Assembly (NCBI GenBank): GCA_018694455.1
Contig: JABHNP010000072.1
Location: forward strand, 1 to 5,034
Length of the DNA stretch: 5,034 bases
Direction: 5' to 3'
DNA from: Planctomycetaceae bacterium
GTDB lineage: Bacteria; Planctomycetota; Planctomycetia; Pirellulales; UBA1268
The translations under genes and the position numbers were made by a program. Below the pieces are notes generated by a model. The model worked only from the letters and a program-made list of their open reading frames with translations. It was not told the DNA's origin and did no database searches. Shown here piece by piece: positions 1-5,034 of the stretch (within the stretch, counting starts at the first letter, position 1; every line of letters begins with the position of its first letter).

Positions 1-325
1 CATAAGGCACGGAGGCACAATACCCCTGAGCAACAATTGTAAGATCCGTAAGTGACAGGGTCGACATTGCAAACTGAGGAATCGTATCCTTTGAGAGATT
101 CGATAGCTCTGTAAGTGCCAACGGTGATAAACAGCACCCGCAGACTTTCGGTCGAGGTAGGCCTGAACGATCTATAAAAAGAACCCGCAATTTGTTTGTT
201 GCAGCTCGTGCCGCCACCGCGGTGCCGGCTGGACCTGCTCCGACAACAACAATATCCCAGGGTGTTGTAGCCGCAGTCTGTATGTCAATGGAAGGATCAA
301 GTGTAGCTGTATCCTTTAAAACCAT
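1..325 (-). CDS. FAD-dependent oxidoreductase, geranylgeranyl-reductase-like (N-terminal part, runs off left edge)
   Basis: Only the first 108 residues are present, and the frame is open to the window edge. After a 22-residue lead comes a beta-strand WDIVVVGAGPAGTAVAARA (residues 23-41), the dinucleotide-binding GxGxxG motif (G29, G31, G34). It is followed by a second strand ending in an acidic residue (VLFIDRS, D52) suited to bind the ribose of FAD. Then comes LPRPKVCGCCLSP (56-68), at the place where geranylgeranyl reductases and related flavoproteins carry a K-x-CG-type motif. The family reduces or hydroxylates lipid, isoprenoid or polyketide substrates using FAD and NAD(P)H; the substrate cannot be told here. 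The ATG overlaps the preceding methyltransferase stop by one base (TAATG), and a GGAG lies 9 bases upstream (335-338), so translation is probably coupled. The oxidoreductase family is well supported; the specific role is inferred from its partner. Confidence 0.88.
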   Translation of the reverse strand, partial: MVLKDTATLDPSIDIQTAATTPWDIVVVGAGPAGTAVAARAATNKLRVLFIDRSGLPRPKVCGCCLSPLALTELSNLSKDTIPQFAMSTLSLTDLTIVAQGYCASVPY

Positions 326-1050
326 TAGCTGTGGCTCCAGGAAGCGAGGGCTCGTTCGGGCCAGACATGACGGATGTCTGGGCTCTCGAGGCAGGCTGAC
401 TGAAAGAGGTCGTGATACTCTTTGAGCGTCCGGGCAGCTTTTACCGAGAGCGGACCGTCAATACGTGCGACCGAAGAACTTGTCAGGACTGTTGTTCCCA
501 CATAGGCCAAGAACAGACCTAGTCGTGTACGGAGGAGATCGGAGAATACAAAGCCGATACTGGAGGCCGCCGCCATGGATTGTATTTGTGTAACGGCTTC
601 TATTTCGTTGAGATGGTGCAGGAATAATGAATGAAAAGAAACAGTGCATGCAGGAAGTTTGTCCCGAAGCACATCACAGGGCTGAAAAGAAACTGGTGCG
701 TGGCCTGTTGATGTGGCATGTCTTGAGCGTGCCCAGTCGATGGCTCGGTCACTAATATCAAGACCGATAAATTCGATTGGTTGTGACAAAGTCTTTCCAA
801 GAATGTTTGCGACGGCGGCTGTTAAGTCACCACCCCCACAGGCTATGTCGATAACGCGGAGTGGTTCGGCATGTAATGGTGAGGAACTTCGTATAAGAGC
901 GGATATCGAATGGGCAATCTGCGATGCGGTACGTGAAACAATGTGGATTCGTGCAAGCGCGTGTAACGCATGGTGATGTTGCTCCGGATCAAGGGCCGGA
1001 TCGTCCATGATTTCTGGTGGGCGTATAACCAAAGGTGGCAACGCAGGCAT
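325..1050 (-). CDS. class I SAM-dependent methyltransferase
   Basis: This is a 241-residue soluble methyltransferase. Motif I is VIDIACGGGDLT (residues 66-77), the glycine-rich SAM loop. The second strand LDIS (97-100, D98) should bind the SAM ribose. SFQPCDVL (121-128) matches the acidic adenine-binding region, and the motif IV/V area reads LFLHHL (142-147). The C-terminal FSDLLRTRLGLFLAY and DGPLSVKAART segments, with the N-terminal MDDPALDPEQHHHALHALAR, resemble methyltransferases found beside type III polyketide synthases and flavin oxidoreductases; that likeness is from memory of family style. The substrate is unknown. The start at 1050 has GGGAGA (1061-1066) 10 bases upstream, slightly far. 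An in-frame ATG at Met15 (1008) is possible but would lose part of the conserved lead. The stop TAA shares its last base with the start of the oxidoreductase, so the two form a coupled pair. Confidence 0.9.
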   Translation of the reverse strand: MPALPPLVIRPPEIMDDPALDPEQHHHALHALARIHIVSRTASQIAHSISALIRSSSPLHAEPLRVIDIACGGGDLTAAVANILGKTLSQPIEFIGLDISDRAIDWARSRHATSTGHAPVSFQPCDVLRDKLPACTVSFHSLFLHHLNEIEAVTQIQSMAAASSIGFVFSDLLRTRLGLFLAYVGTTVLTSSSVARIDGPLSVKAARTLKEYHDLFQSACLESPDIRHVWPERALASWSHS

Positions 1051-1080
1051 AACGACATACTCTCCCAGGCAATTTTGTGC

Positions 1081-1107
1081 AGCTACCCCCGAAGGGTTCG
1101 GCTAGCT
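1081..1107. other. stem-loop after lipoprotein gene (possible terminator)
   Basis: Arms AGCTA (1081-1085) and TAGCT (1103-1107) enclose a GC-rich inner part that on the minus strand contains CCC-TTCG-GGG, a very stable UUCG tetraloop type. It begins just after the lipoprotein stop and ends about 30 bases before the methyltransferase. No U-tract follows on the minus strand (the next bases are GCACAAAATT), so termination is uncertain. The stem may instead protect the lipoprotein mRNA 3' end. Confidence 0.4.
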
Positions 1108-1109
1108 TT

Positions 1110-1502
1110 TCATTGTACGGGGAGGCACGGTTGGGTTTGAACGGCACCCTCGTAGATCACTGGTGTGACGGCGTTTGTCCCCATGCAAGGGTCACAGCTT
1201 TGGTTAAATGGGTTTGTTCCAGCGGTGGGAACAACAGCTTGTGGTGCCATTGTTGGTGAGACAACTGGAGCTGTTGGAACAATTGCACCGGGCGCAACAG
1301 GATTTTGAACCGGAGCTGTTGGATAATCAACGGGTTGCACCGGTACCGGTTGTTGTGGGAGGCCAGGCTGAGGGTAGACCGGAGGCGCATACGGTGGAGC
1401 GTACGCGTAAGCATTTTTCTGTCGCCAGGCACACCCTGTCGAGAGGCTCGAAACGCTAAGACAAACGACTACAACAATTACACGTGGTACAGGCACAATC
1501 AT
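1110..1502 (-). CDS. small proline-rich putative lipoprotein
   Basis: This is a 130-residue protein with an export signal: a hydrophobic stretch VIVVVVCLSVSSL (8-20) followed by STGC, with Cys24 as the likely lipidated residue. The lipobox is imperfect because leucine sits at -4 and serine at -3. The mature part (about 25-95) is low-complexity, rich in Pro, Val, Ala, Gln and Tyr, with repeated PP/VP/QP units (YAPPYAPP, QQPVPVQP, VPTAPV). The tail holds three more cysteines (103, 106, 126), the first two as CDPC. Such short Pro-rich lipoproteins are common in planctomycetes, but no function is known and I infer none beyond envelope location. Start support is good: AGAGGA (1510-1515) lies 7 bases before the ATG. 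It begins 90 bases after the FIST gene and ends 59 bases before the methyltransferase, so it could be its own unit or a read-through member. Confidence 0.75.
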   Translation of the reverse strand: MIVPVPRVIVVVVCLSVSSLSTGCAWRQKNAYAYAPPYAPPVYPQPGLPQQPVPVQPVDYPTAPVQNPVAPGAIVPTAPVVSPTMAPQAVVPTAGTNPFNQSCDPCMGTNAVTPVIYEGAVQTQPCLPVQ

Positions 1503-1534
1503 GACAGCATCCTCTGGTAGCCACCCTTGATAGC

Positions 1535-1563
1535 ACGATAGAAACTGCCTGGTTCTGGAGCAA
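1535..1563 (-). promoter_or_regulatory. weak candidate sigma70-type promoter for the lipoprotein gene
   Basis: On the minus strand TTGCTC (1558-1563) and TATCGT (1535-1540) are separated by 17 bases, about 32 bases before the lipoprotein ATG. The match is 3/6 and 4/6 to the -35 and -10 consensus, and the -35 overlaps the hairpin after the FIST gene. Such matches arise often by chance. Confidence 0.2.
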
Positions 1564-1580
1564 GGTCGATTTCACCTTGC
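1560..1580. other. hairpin between FIST gene and lipoprotein gene (possible weak terminator)
   Basis: Perfect 7-bp arms GCAAGGT (1560-1566) and ACCTTGC (1574-1580) flank a 7-base loop, starting 13 bases after the FIST stop. On the minus strand the stem is preceded by AAAA and followed by TCCAG, so it lacks the U-tract of an intrinsic terminator for the genes here. The TTTT lies on the plus-strand side. It may stabilise the 3' end of the mtn-FIST transcript or act as a weak terminator. Confidence 0.4.
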
Positions 1581-1592
1581 TTTTGTGAGGTC

Positions 1593-2801
1593 TTATTCCG
1601 TGGCTTCAAAAATGGCAATGCTCGCAGTAAACCCATGGAGGCAATTTGTATTGCCAATGGGTCCGATCTCACCTTGCGCAAAAAAACCAGCCACAGGAAG
1701 TGGTCCGAGAAGTTGCTGAAGACATGAAGCGTCATGGCTCGGTGTCGAAAAAAGGCGACGACCGCGACCGTTGCAGGTGAAAATAAGTGCCCCGGCAGGC
1801 GGCTTTGTAGGTTGCCGTGTAAGAAGTGTTTGGAGATCTTCGTGTGCAGTATGAGCATCCCGGACATGAAACTGGACGGTTTGACCGGTTCGTATCAGGT
1901 CACCGACTGCGACAACTCCCGTCTCTGGGTCTGCGCCAACAACATTCCGAACAAGAAAATCTCCCGGTTGAAAATGGTCTTGATATTCGCTCGCAACGCG
2001 GCCAACGTGCAGCGAGTTTTTCACGAGTTGCTTATCATGATCATCGAGCGTCTCATAAACAGCTCGCAGTTGCACGAATGCAGGGCGGCCTCCTAGCTCA
2101 ACAAGCATATTGTCTTCGGCCTTTGTGACGACCAGTGGTTTTCCTATAGGGCGGCAGCCCTGTGATACAACAGGCCTTACGCGAACCCCACCGCCGAGAA
2201 TGATACCAACGGCACCACTATCATAGGTTTCGCCGTTGATAACAAGCGTGTTGGTACCAGGCTGTTCACCACCGCTTGCCATTCCGCCAAGTATTGGAAG
2301 GCCTGGACGATCTTCTTCCAACCGAGCAATGAGACCATCAACGGGAAACGAAAACGGATCTGCGAGGAGCAGCATGGTTGCATCGGTTGGCCAGACGAGA
2401 TCTTCTGGCCAGCCGAGAAAGGTTCCCCCGTCAGCCGTCTGTGAATATTCGAGGGTCAGTGGTGTGATCTCTGCATTTGGTAGCTGTGCCATCCATATGG
2501 AGATTGCGGGCTCAGATTCGTATTCTTCGTTGTTTGCTAAAACTGCTTCTGCTGTCGTCCCAAGGAGATACCGAGCTGGCGCTATTTCATTGAGCGACTC
2601 CATAGCAGCACGAATTTCGTCACCGTAACTCGCAGAGACAAAGACCACAACCAAATCCGGTAATGATGCCCCAAGTTGTTCAAGTGCTTCTTGGTACGCC
2701 GTGGAGATTGCTTCATAAAGACTGGTTGCTGTAGAGGCAGCAGCGGAGCAGCGTATTGATGCATTCGTGTTTGTCGTATTGGCAGTTTGAATCGAAGTCA
2801 T
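1593..2801 (-). CDS. FIST N- and C-domain sensory protein
   Basis: This 402-residue protein has no signal peptide or membrane segment and so is probably cytoplasmic. Residues about 30-215 look like the FIST_N domain: PDLVVVFVSASYGD, a GTTAEAV segment like the family's 'GCSTAG' turn, LLLADPFSFP, LPILGGMASGG and GAVGIILGGGVRVRPVVSQGC. Residues about 235-385 match FIST_C: a region after QLRAVYETL, then GDFLVRNVVGADPETGVVAVGD, ALIFTCNGRGRRLF, and PVAGFFAQGEIGPIGNTNCLHGF near the end. FIST proteins are thought to bind small ligands, possibly amino acids, and are often fused to or encoded near signalling modules; here the domain pair stands alone. The ATG is the only good start before Met67 but has a poor ribosome-binding site (AGGA about 16 bases upstream). 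The gene follows mtnC by only 18 bases, which argues for co-transcription or coupling with methionine salvage. Domain assignment is strong; ligand and output are unknown. Confidence 0.9.
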   Translation of the reverse strand: MTSIQTANTTNTNASIRCSAAASTATSLYEAISTAYQEALEQLGASLPDLVVVFVSASYGDEIRAAMESLNEIAPARYLLGTTAEAVLANNEEYESEPAISIWMAQLPNAEITPLTLEYSQTADGGTFLGWPEDLVWPTDATMLLLADPFSFPVDGLIARLEEDRPGLPILGGMASGGEQPGTNTLVINGETYDSGAVGIILGGGVRVRPVVSQGCRPIGKPLVVTKAEDNMLVELGGRPAFVQLRAVYETLDDHDKQLVKNSLHVGRVASEYQDHFQPGDFLVRNVVGADPETGVVAVGDLIRTGQTVQFHVRDAHTAHEDLQTLLTRQPTKPPAGALIFTCNGRGRRLFSTPSHDASCLQQLLGPLPVAGFFAQGEIGPIGNTNCLHGFTASIAIFEATE

Positions 2802-2819
2802 AATGGTAGTATAGGGTTC

Positions 2820-3530
2820 CTACAAGGTGACGTCAGAAAAAGTGTCTATTTGGTCATGGTCATAGAGACTTTCAAGTGGTTTATTTCCAGGTCGAATTGT
2901 TGCACCTGTTGCCATGCCTGCAGCCCTCGCTGCATCTAACTCAGCGCCAACATCGCTTAAAAAAAGAATGCCTTCTGGATTGATGCCAATATCGTGCGCA
3001 ATTTTTTGATAACTTTCCTTTTCACGCTTGGGTCCCGTGGTTGTGTCGTAATGGCCGCGAAGATGTGATGTCAAATCACCAGCGGTCGTATGACTGAAAA
3101 AAAGCTTCTGAGCTTCAACAGACCCGGAAGAGTAAATCCGTATATCGATACCAGACGTGCTCCACCTTGCGAGTGATTGGGGAACATCATCGAAAACATG
3201 AGACACGAGTTGGCCTGATTGAAACCCAGATTTCCAGATCCTGCCTTGAAGTGATTTAAGAGGCGTCGACTTCACGTCTTTATTCATAAGGTCAATTGCC
3301 GCAAGCACTATACGGGTGCAGCCTTCACTGTCACAAATATCCGCAGTAATGCCTGCTTCCTGCCCAAGGGCCTGTGCAATGTCTGATACTGTTGGGTCAC
3401 TTGCATGTGCTTGAAGGTAATCAGCAATATGTTTTTTCGCATAGGCAAAAAGGACATCATAAACAAAATCAATAGATGATGTCGTGCCTTCAACATCAAG
3501 AAGTATTGACTGCCCCGAAAAAATTATCAC
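2820..3530 (-). CDS. mtnC: MtnC, 2,3-diketo-5-methylthiopentyl-1-phosphate enolase-phosphatase (E1)
   Basis: MtnC is a HAD-superfamily enzyme of methionine salvage. It enolises 2,3-diketo-5-methylthiopentyl-1-phosphate and then removes the phosphate, giving the acireductone used by MtnD. Counting from the GTG at 3530 (236 residues), motif I is LLDVEGTTSSI with nucleophile D12 and E14. Motif II is IYSSGS (132-137) and the motif III lysine is in GPK (K168). Motif IV is LFLSDVGAELDAA (189-201) with D193, and the family block LQGRIWKSGFQSGQL is at 94-108. I chose GTG because it overlaps the mtnD stop as GTGA, has GGAG 7 bases upstream (3538-3541), and places motif I where the family expects it. 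An in-frame ATG at 3575 would add 15 unlikely residues and overlap mtnD by 49 bases. All catalytic residues appear intact. Confidence 0.95.
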   Translation of the reverse strand: MIIFSGQSILLDVEGTTSSIDFVYDVLFAYAKKHIADYLQAHASDPTVSDIAQALGQEAGITADICDSEGCTRIVLAAIDLMNKDVKSTPLKSLQGRIWKSGFQSGQLVSHVFDDVPQSLARWSTSGIDIRIYSSGSVEAQKLFFSHTTAGDLTSHLRGHYDTTTGPKREKESYQKIAHDIGINPEGILFLSDVGAELDAARAAGMATGATIRPGNKPLESLYDHDQIDTFSDVTL

Positions 3531-4096
3531 GAGGTTGCTCCGTGACTGCTCTTTAAGTAGTCCGGCCCAAGACACAGTGGCTCATAGGCATCATGGACAG
3601 CGTTACTAAGGTAATGCGGTGTCCAGCCCGTTTGGTCTTGAAAAAGACGAATTGCACGTATTCGTCGCTCAGTACATAAATCAAACCAGTGTCGCGTCCC
3701 CAGCGGAACACTAATCATGTCACCACTCCAGACTTCAATTCCAAAAACGGGACCGTCAACGGGATTGATGTGAAACACACCACTGCCCTGTAAAATAAAC
3801 CGGACTTCGTCTTCTGTGTGAGTGTGCTCTTTGTTGAATTTATTAAGCATGTCATCAAGATTAGGGGTGTCTGGAAAGACGTCAATTACATCAGCAGTGA
3901 CGAAACCACCTTTTTCTTTAAGGATATCAATTTCAGGCTTGTACGCCGTAAGGATGTCTTTGGCCAGTGCTAGTGGATTCACGCGATCTTCTAATGGCCA
4001 GATGTCATACTCAATGTTGTGTGTCCCTAGAAAATCTTTTATTTCGAGCACTTCTTTGATTTGACGTACTTCTGCTGGAATCGTGACAATGGCCAT
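3527..4096 (-). CDS. mtnD: MtnD, acireductone dioxygenase
   Basis: MtnD is a metal-dependent cupin enzyme (189 residues) of methionine salvage. With Fe it oxidises 1,2-dihydroxy-5-(methylthio)pent-1-en-3-one to 4-methylthio-2-oxobutanoate, the methionine precursor, and formate. In the family the Ni form instead gives an off-pathway product with CO, and sequence cannot tell which metal is used. The ligand set is complete: H91 and H93 of HTHTEDE, E97 of the same motif, and H136 in PLGTRHWFD. The surrounding family blocks are also present: GGFVTADVIDV, LQGSGVFHI, and FQDQTGWTPHY. The start at 4096 is fixed by TAAGGAGG six bases upstream and by the usual family N-terminus. The frame stays open a further 34 codons upstream, but that extension runs back into mtnB and is not conserved-looking. 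It lies 46 bases after mtnB and overlaps the mtnC start. Confidence 0.96.
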   Translation of the reverse strand: MAIVTIPAEVRQIKEVLEIKDFLGTHNIEYDIWPLEDRVNPLALAKDILTAYKPEIDILKEKGGFVTADVIDVFPDTPNLDDMLNKFNKEHTHTEDEVRFILQGSGVFHINPVDGPVFGIEVWSGDMISVPLGTRHWFDLCTERRIRAIRLFQDQTGWTPHYLSNAVHDAYEPLCLGPDYLKSSHGATS

Positions 4097-4102
4097 GCAA
4101 TG

Positions 4103-4110
4103 CCTCCTTA
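4103..4110 (-). promoter_or_regulatory. strong Shine-Dalgarno of mtnD
   Basis: The minus strand reads TAAGGAGG, six bases before the ATG at 4096. It is close to a perfect anti-16S match and is the strongest ribosome-binding site in the window. It decides the mtnD start against the longer open frame that begins at 4198. It also suggests that mtnD is translated more efficiently than mtnB, whose site is only AAGG. Confidence 0.85.
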
Positions 4111-4142
4111 TACTCGCTTGATTTATGGTGAAACTAAGTTGG

Positions 4143-4868
4143 TTATGGACACAACGATAAAATCTTTTGCTGAGCTGTGACCTCAAAGAGGAATTCAAAT
4201 ATTTCGATGTGCCGACGCGCTTCTGCTAGCGTCTTGCCCCATGTGTATAGGCCATGACCAGCAAGTAGAAATCCATAGAGCGGTCGGCTCTCTGACTCAC
4301 TGTCGGAGGAAGGTTGCAACACCTTACGTATGCGAACAGATAATTCAGTCATGTCTTGGCTGTTTTGAAACACGGGAACATCGATCGTAGTCTCATGTGT
4401 TCGAATGCCTTCGAGCCCCTTGAGCATCTCGTATCCCTCAATACGAAGTGTGCCCAGAGACTCGTTAGGCTGTAGTGCCCTTCGGGATAAGGTAGTGCCC
4501 CAGACAGAATGAGTATGAAGAATGGCCCCAGCGTCCAAGACGCATTCAGCAATTAAGCAATGTAAAAGTGTTTCGGCAGATGACTTGCTGCCATTTCCCA
4601 GGCTACTATCTGCCGAATTACGATCGAGTAGGTTTCCTGCCGCATCAACTGATACAAAATCGTGATCCGTGAGTGAAGATTTATCTTTTCCACTAGCCGT
4701 GATTAACAATTCAATCGGTTCTCGTCGCGTGATCACGGAGTAATTACTGCTCGTGCCAAGCGACCAACCCCGGGAATGAAATTCCTGACCGATACCACAT
4801 AACGCGGCTTTCGTATCCCCGGCCACAATGTACTCGCCAATATTGTGAACTGAATTTAAATCGTTCAT
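4143..4868 (-). CDS. mtnB: MtnB, methylthioribulose-1-phosphate dehydratase
   Basis: MtnB is a class II aldolase/adducin-fold zinc enzyme (241 residues) that dehydrates 5-methylthioribulose-1-phosphate to 2,3-diketo-5-methylthiopentyl-1-phosphate. Zinc ligands are H118 and H120 in ILHTHSVWGT and H205 in LLAGHGLYTWG. The likely catalytic glutamate is E147 in EGYEMLKG, which aligns with the Glu preceding the MxKG segment in the human homologue APIP. GTSSNYSV (38-45) and ASGKDK (58-63) are the expected substrate/phosphate-binding loops, and the C-terminal RRHIEIFEFLFE helix is typical. Related fuculose/ribulose-phosphate aldolases share the fold, but the GTSSN and EMLKG blocks and the adjoining mtnD and mtnC settle the identity. 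The ATG has AAGG seven bases upstream (4876-4879). It is the first gene of the salvage cluster, and the 166 bases before it are non-coding and rich in inverted repeats. Confidence 0.95.
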   Translation of the reverse strand: MNDLNSVHNIGEYIVAGDTKAALCGIGQEFHSRGWSLGTSSNYSVITRREPIELLITASGKDKSSLTDHDFVSVDAAGNLLDRNSADSSLGNGSKSSAETLLHCLIAECVLDAGAILHTHSVWGTTLSRRALQPNESLGTLRIEGYEMLKGLEGIRTHETTIDVPVFQNSQDMTELSVRIRKVLQPSSDSESESRPLYGFLLAGHGLYTWGKTLAEARRHIEIFEFLFEVTAQQKILSLCP

Positions 4869-5034
4869 TCCAAAACCTTAGGTCATTCAAAGGTGAGATC
4901 GCAACCAGTGTGTCCGGGGGCCGAAAGAAACTGCCAACCACTCAGTCGGACACCTATTGAGCAGTCGCCCAAAGGCGATGAAAAATCAATACAAAGATGT
5001 CCGCTAGCACCGATTCCGATTTGGGTAACCCAAA
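4869..5034 (-). promoter_or_regulatory. non-coding leader/promoter region of the mtn operon with several inverted repeats
   Basis: I see no gene in these 166 bases. On the minus strand, in transcription order, they hold: a 15-base palindrome at the right edge (5020-5034); a short hairpin with TCGCC arms (4965-4969 and 4974-4978); and a 7-bp stem GTGTCCG/CGGACAC (4947-4953 with 4910-4916). That stem encloses a second stem ACTG/CAGT (4943-4946 with 4930-4933). Last is a 5-bp stem ACCTT/AAGGT (4890-4894 with 4875-4879), whose 3' arm contains the mtnB Shine-Dalgarno AAGG. This resembles a structured leader that could control initiation, but each element is short and could be chance. It does not match the SAM-I (S-box) consensus. 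No convincing -35/-10 pair was found. Confidence 0.35.
5020..5034. repeat. 15-base perfect palindrome at window edge
   Basis: TTTGGGT-A-ACCCAAA has two perfect 7-base arms around a single central base. It lies about 150 bases upstream of mtnB. It could be an operator for a dimeric regulator or part of a terminator of an upstream gene outside the window. The window ends at its last base, so any extension cannot be seen. Confidence 0.5.

Noticed and set aside
843..1058. Minus-strand frame starting at an ATG 8 bases before the methyltransferase start, with a closer GGGAGA
   Set aside because: It is in a different frame from the methyltransferase, has no recognisable domain, and lies within the methyltransferase gene.
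1499..1867. Minus-strand frame of 122 residues spanning the 3' end of the FIST gene and the following gap
   Set aside because: It overlaps the FIST_C coding region out of frame and carries no domain; it is a shadow frame.
2236..2628. Plus-strand open frame of 130 residues opposite the FIST gene, and other plus-strand frames (e.g. 1734-2096, 3822-4064, 713-976, 192-425)
   Set aside because: All lie antisense to well-supported minus-strand genes, show no recognisable domain, and have the low-complexity look of shadow frames.
3531..3575. Upstream ATG start for mtnC
   Set aside because: It would overlap mtnD by 49 bases; the GTG at 3530 has a GGAG at good spacing, a GTGA overlap and fits family length.
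3527..4198. Longer mtnD reading frame with 34 extra N-terminal residues
   Set aside because: The extension overlaps the end of mtnB, and the ATG at 4096 has a near-perfect Shine-Dalgarno and the usual family N-terminus.
4869..5034. SAM-I (S-box) riboswitch upstream of mtnB
   Set aside because: The conserved core segments of the SAM-I aptamer are not present; only generic stems are seen.

Overview
The window is a single-strand, gene-dense bacterial segment. All seven genes I can support lie on the minus strand, so transcription runs from right to left. Base composition is balanced, and there is no RNA gene, insertion sequence, CRISPR array or phage gene. Three things suggest a planctomycete or close relative: a FIST-domain protein, a short proline-rich secreted lipoprotein, and a methyltransferase/flavin-oxidoreductase pair whose sequence style resembles pairs seen near type III polyketide synthases in that group. 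This placement is inferred from protein style and has not been tested by phylogeny.

Right half (2820-4868): three methionine-salvage genes follow one another as mtnB, mtnD and mtnC. They encode three consecutive steps, although gene order does not follow reaction order. MtnB dehydrates 5-methylthioribulose-1-phosphate, MtnC (enolase-phosphatase) turns the product into the acireductone, and MtnD (acireductone dioxygenase) oxidises that to the 2-keto precursor of methionine plus formate. All expected metal and catalytic residues are visible. mtnD has a near-perfect Shine-Dalgarno. mtnC most likely starts at a GTG that overlaps the mtnD stop as GTGA. The 166 bases upstream of mtnB hold no gene but contain several inverted repeats, including one that could cover the mtnB ribosome-binding site.

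Middle (1593-2801): a 402-residue FIST_N/FIST_C protein begins 18 bases after mtnC. It is probably co-transcribed with the salvage genes, which suggests it senses a metabolite of that pathway or of general amino-acid supply.

Left part (1-1502): a small proline-rich putative lipoprotein is followed by a class I SAM-dependent methyltransferase. The methyltransferase stop overlaps the start of an FAD-dependent oxidoreductase as TAATG, and the oxidoreductase runs off the left edge. The last two look like tailoring enzymes of a lipid or polyketide pathway whose core enzyme is not in the window. The hairpins after the FIST and lipoprotein genes lack a U-tract in the direction of transcription, so transcript boundaries cannot be fixed from sequence alone.
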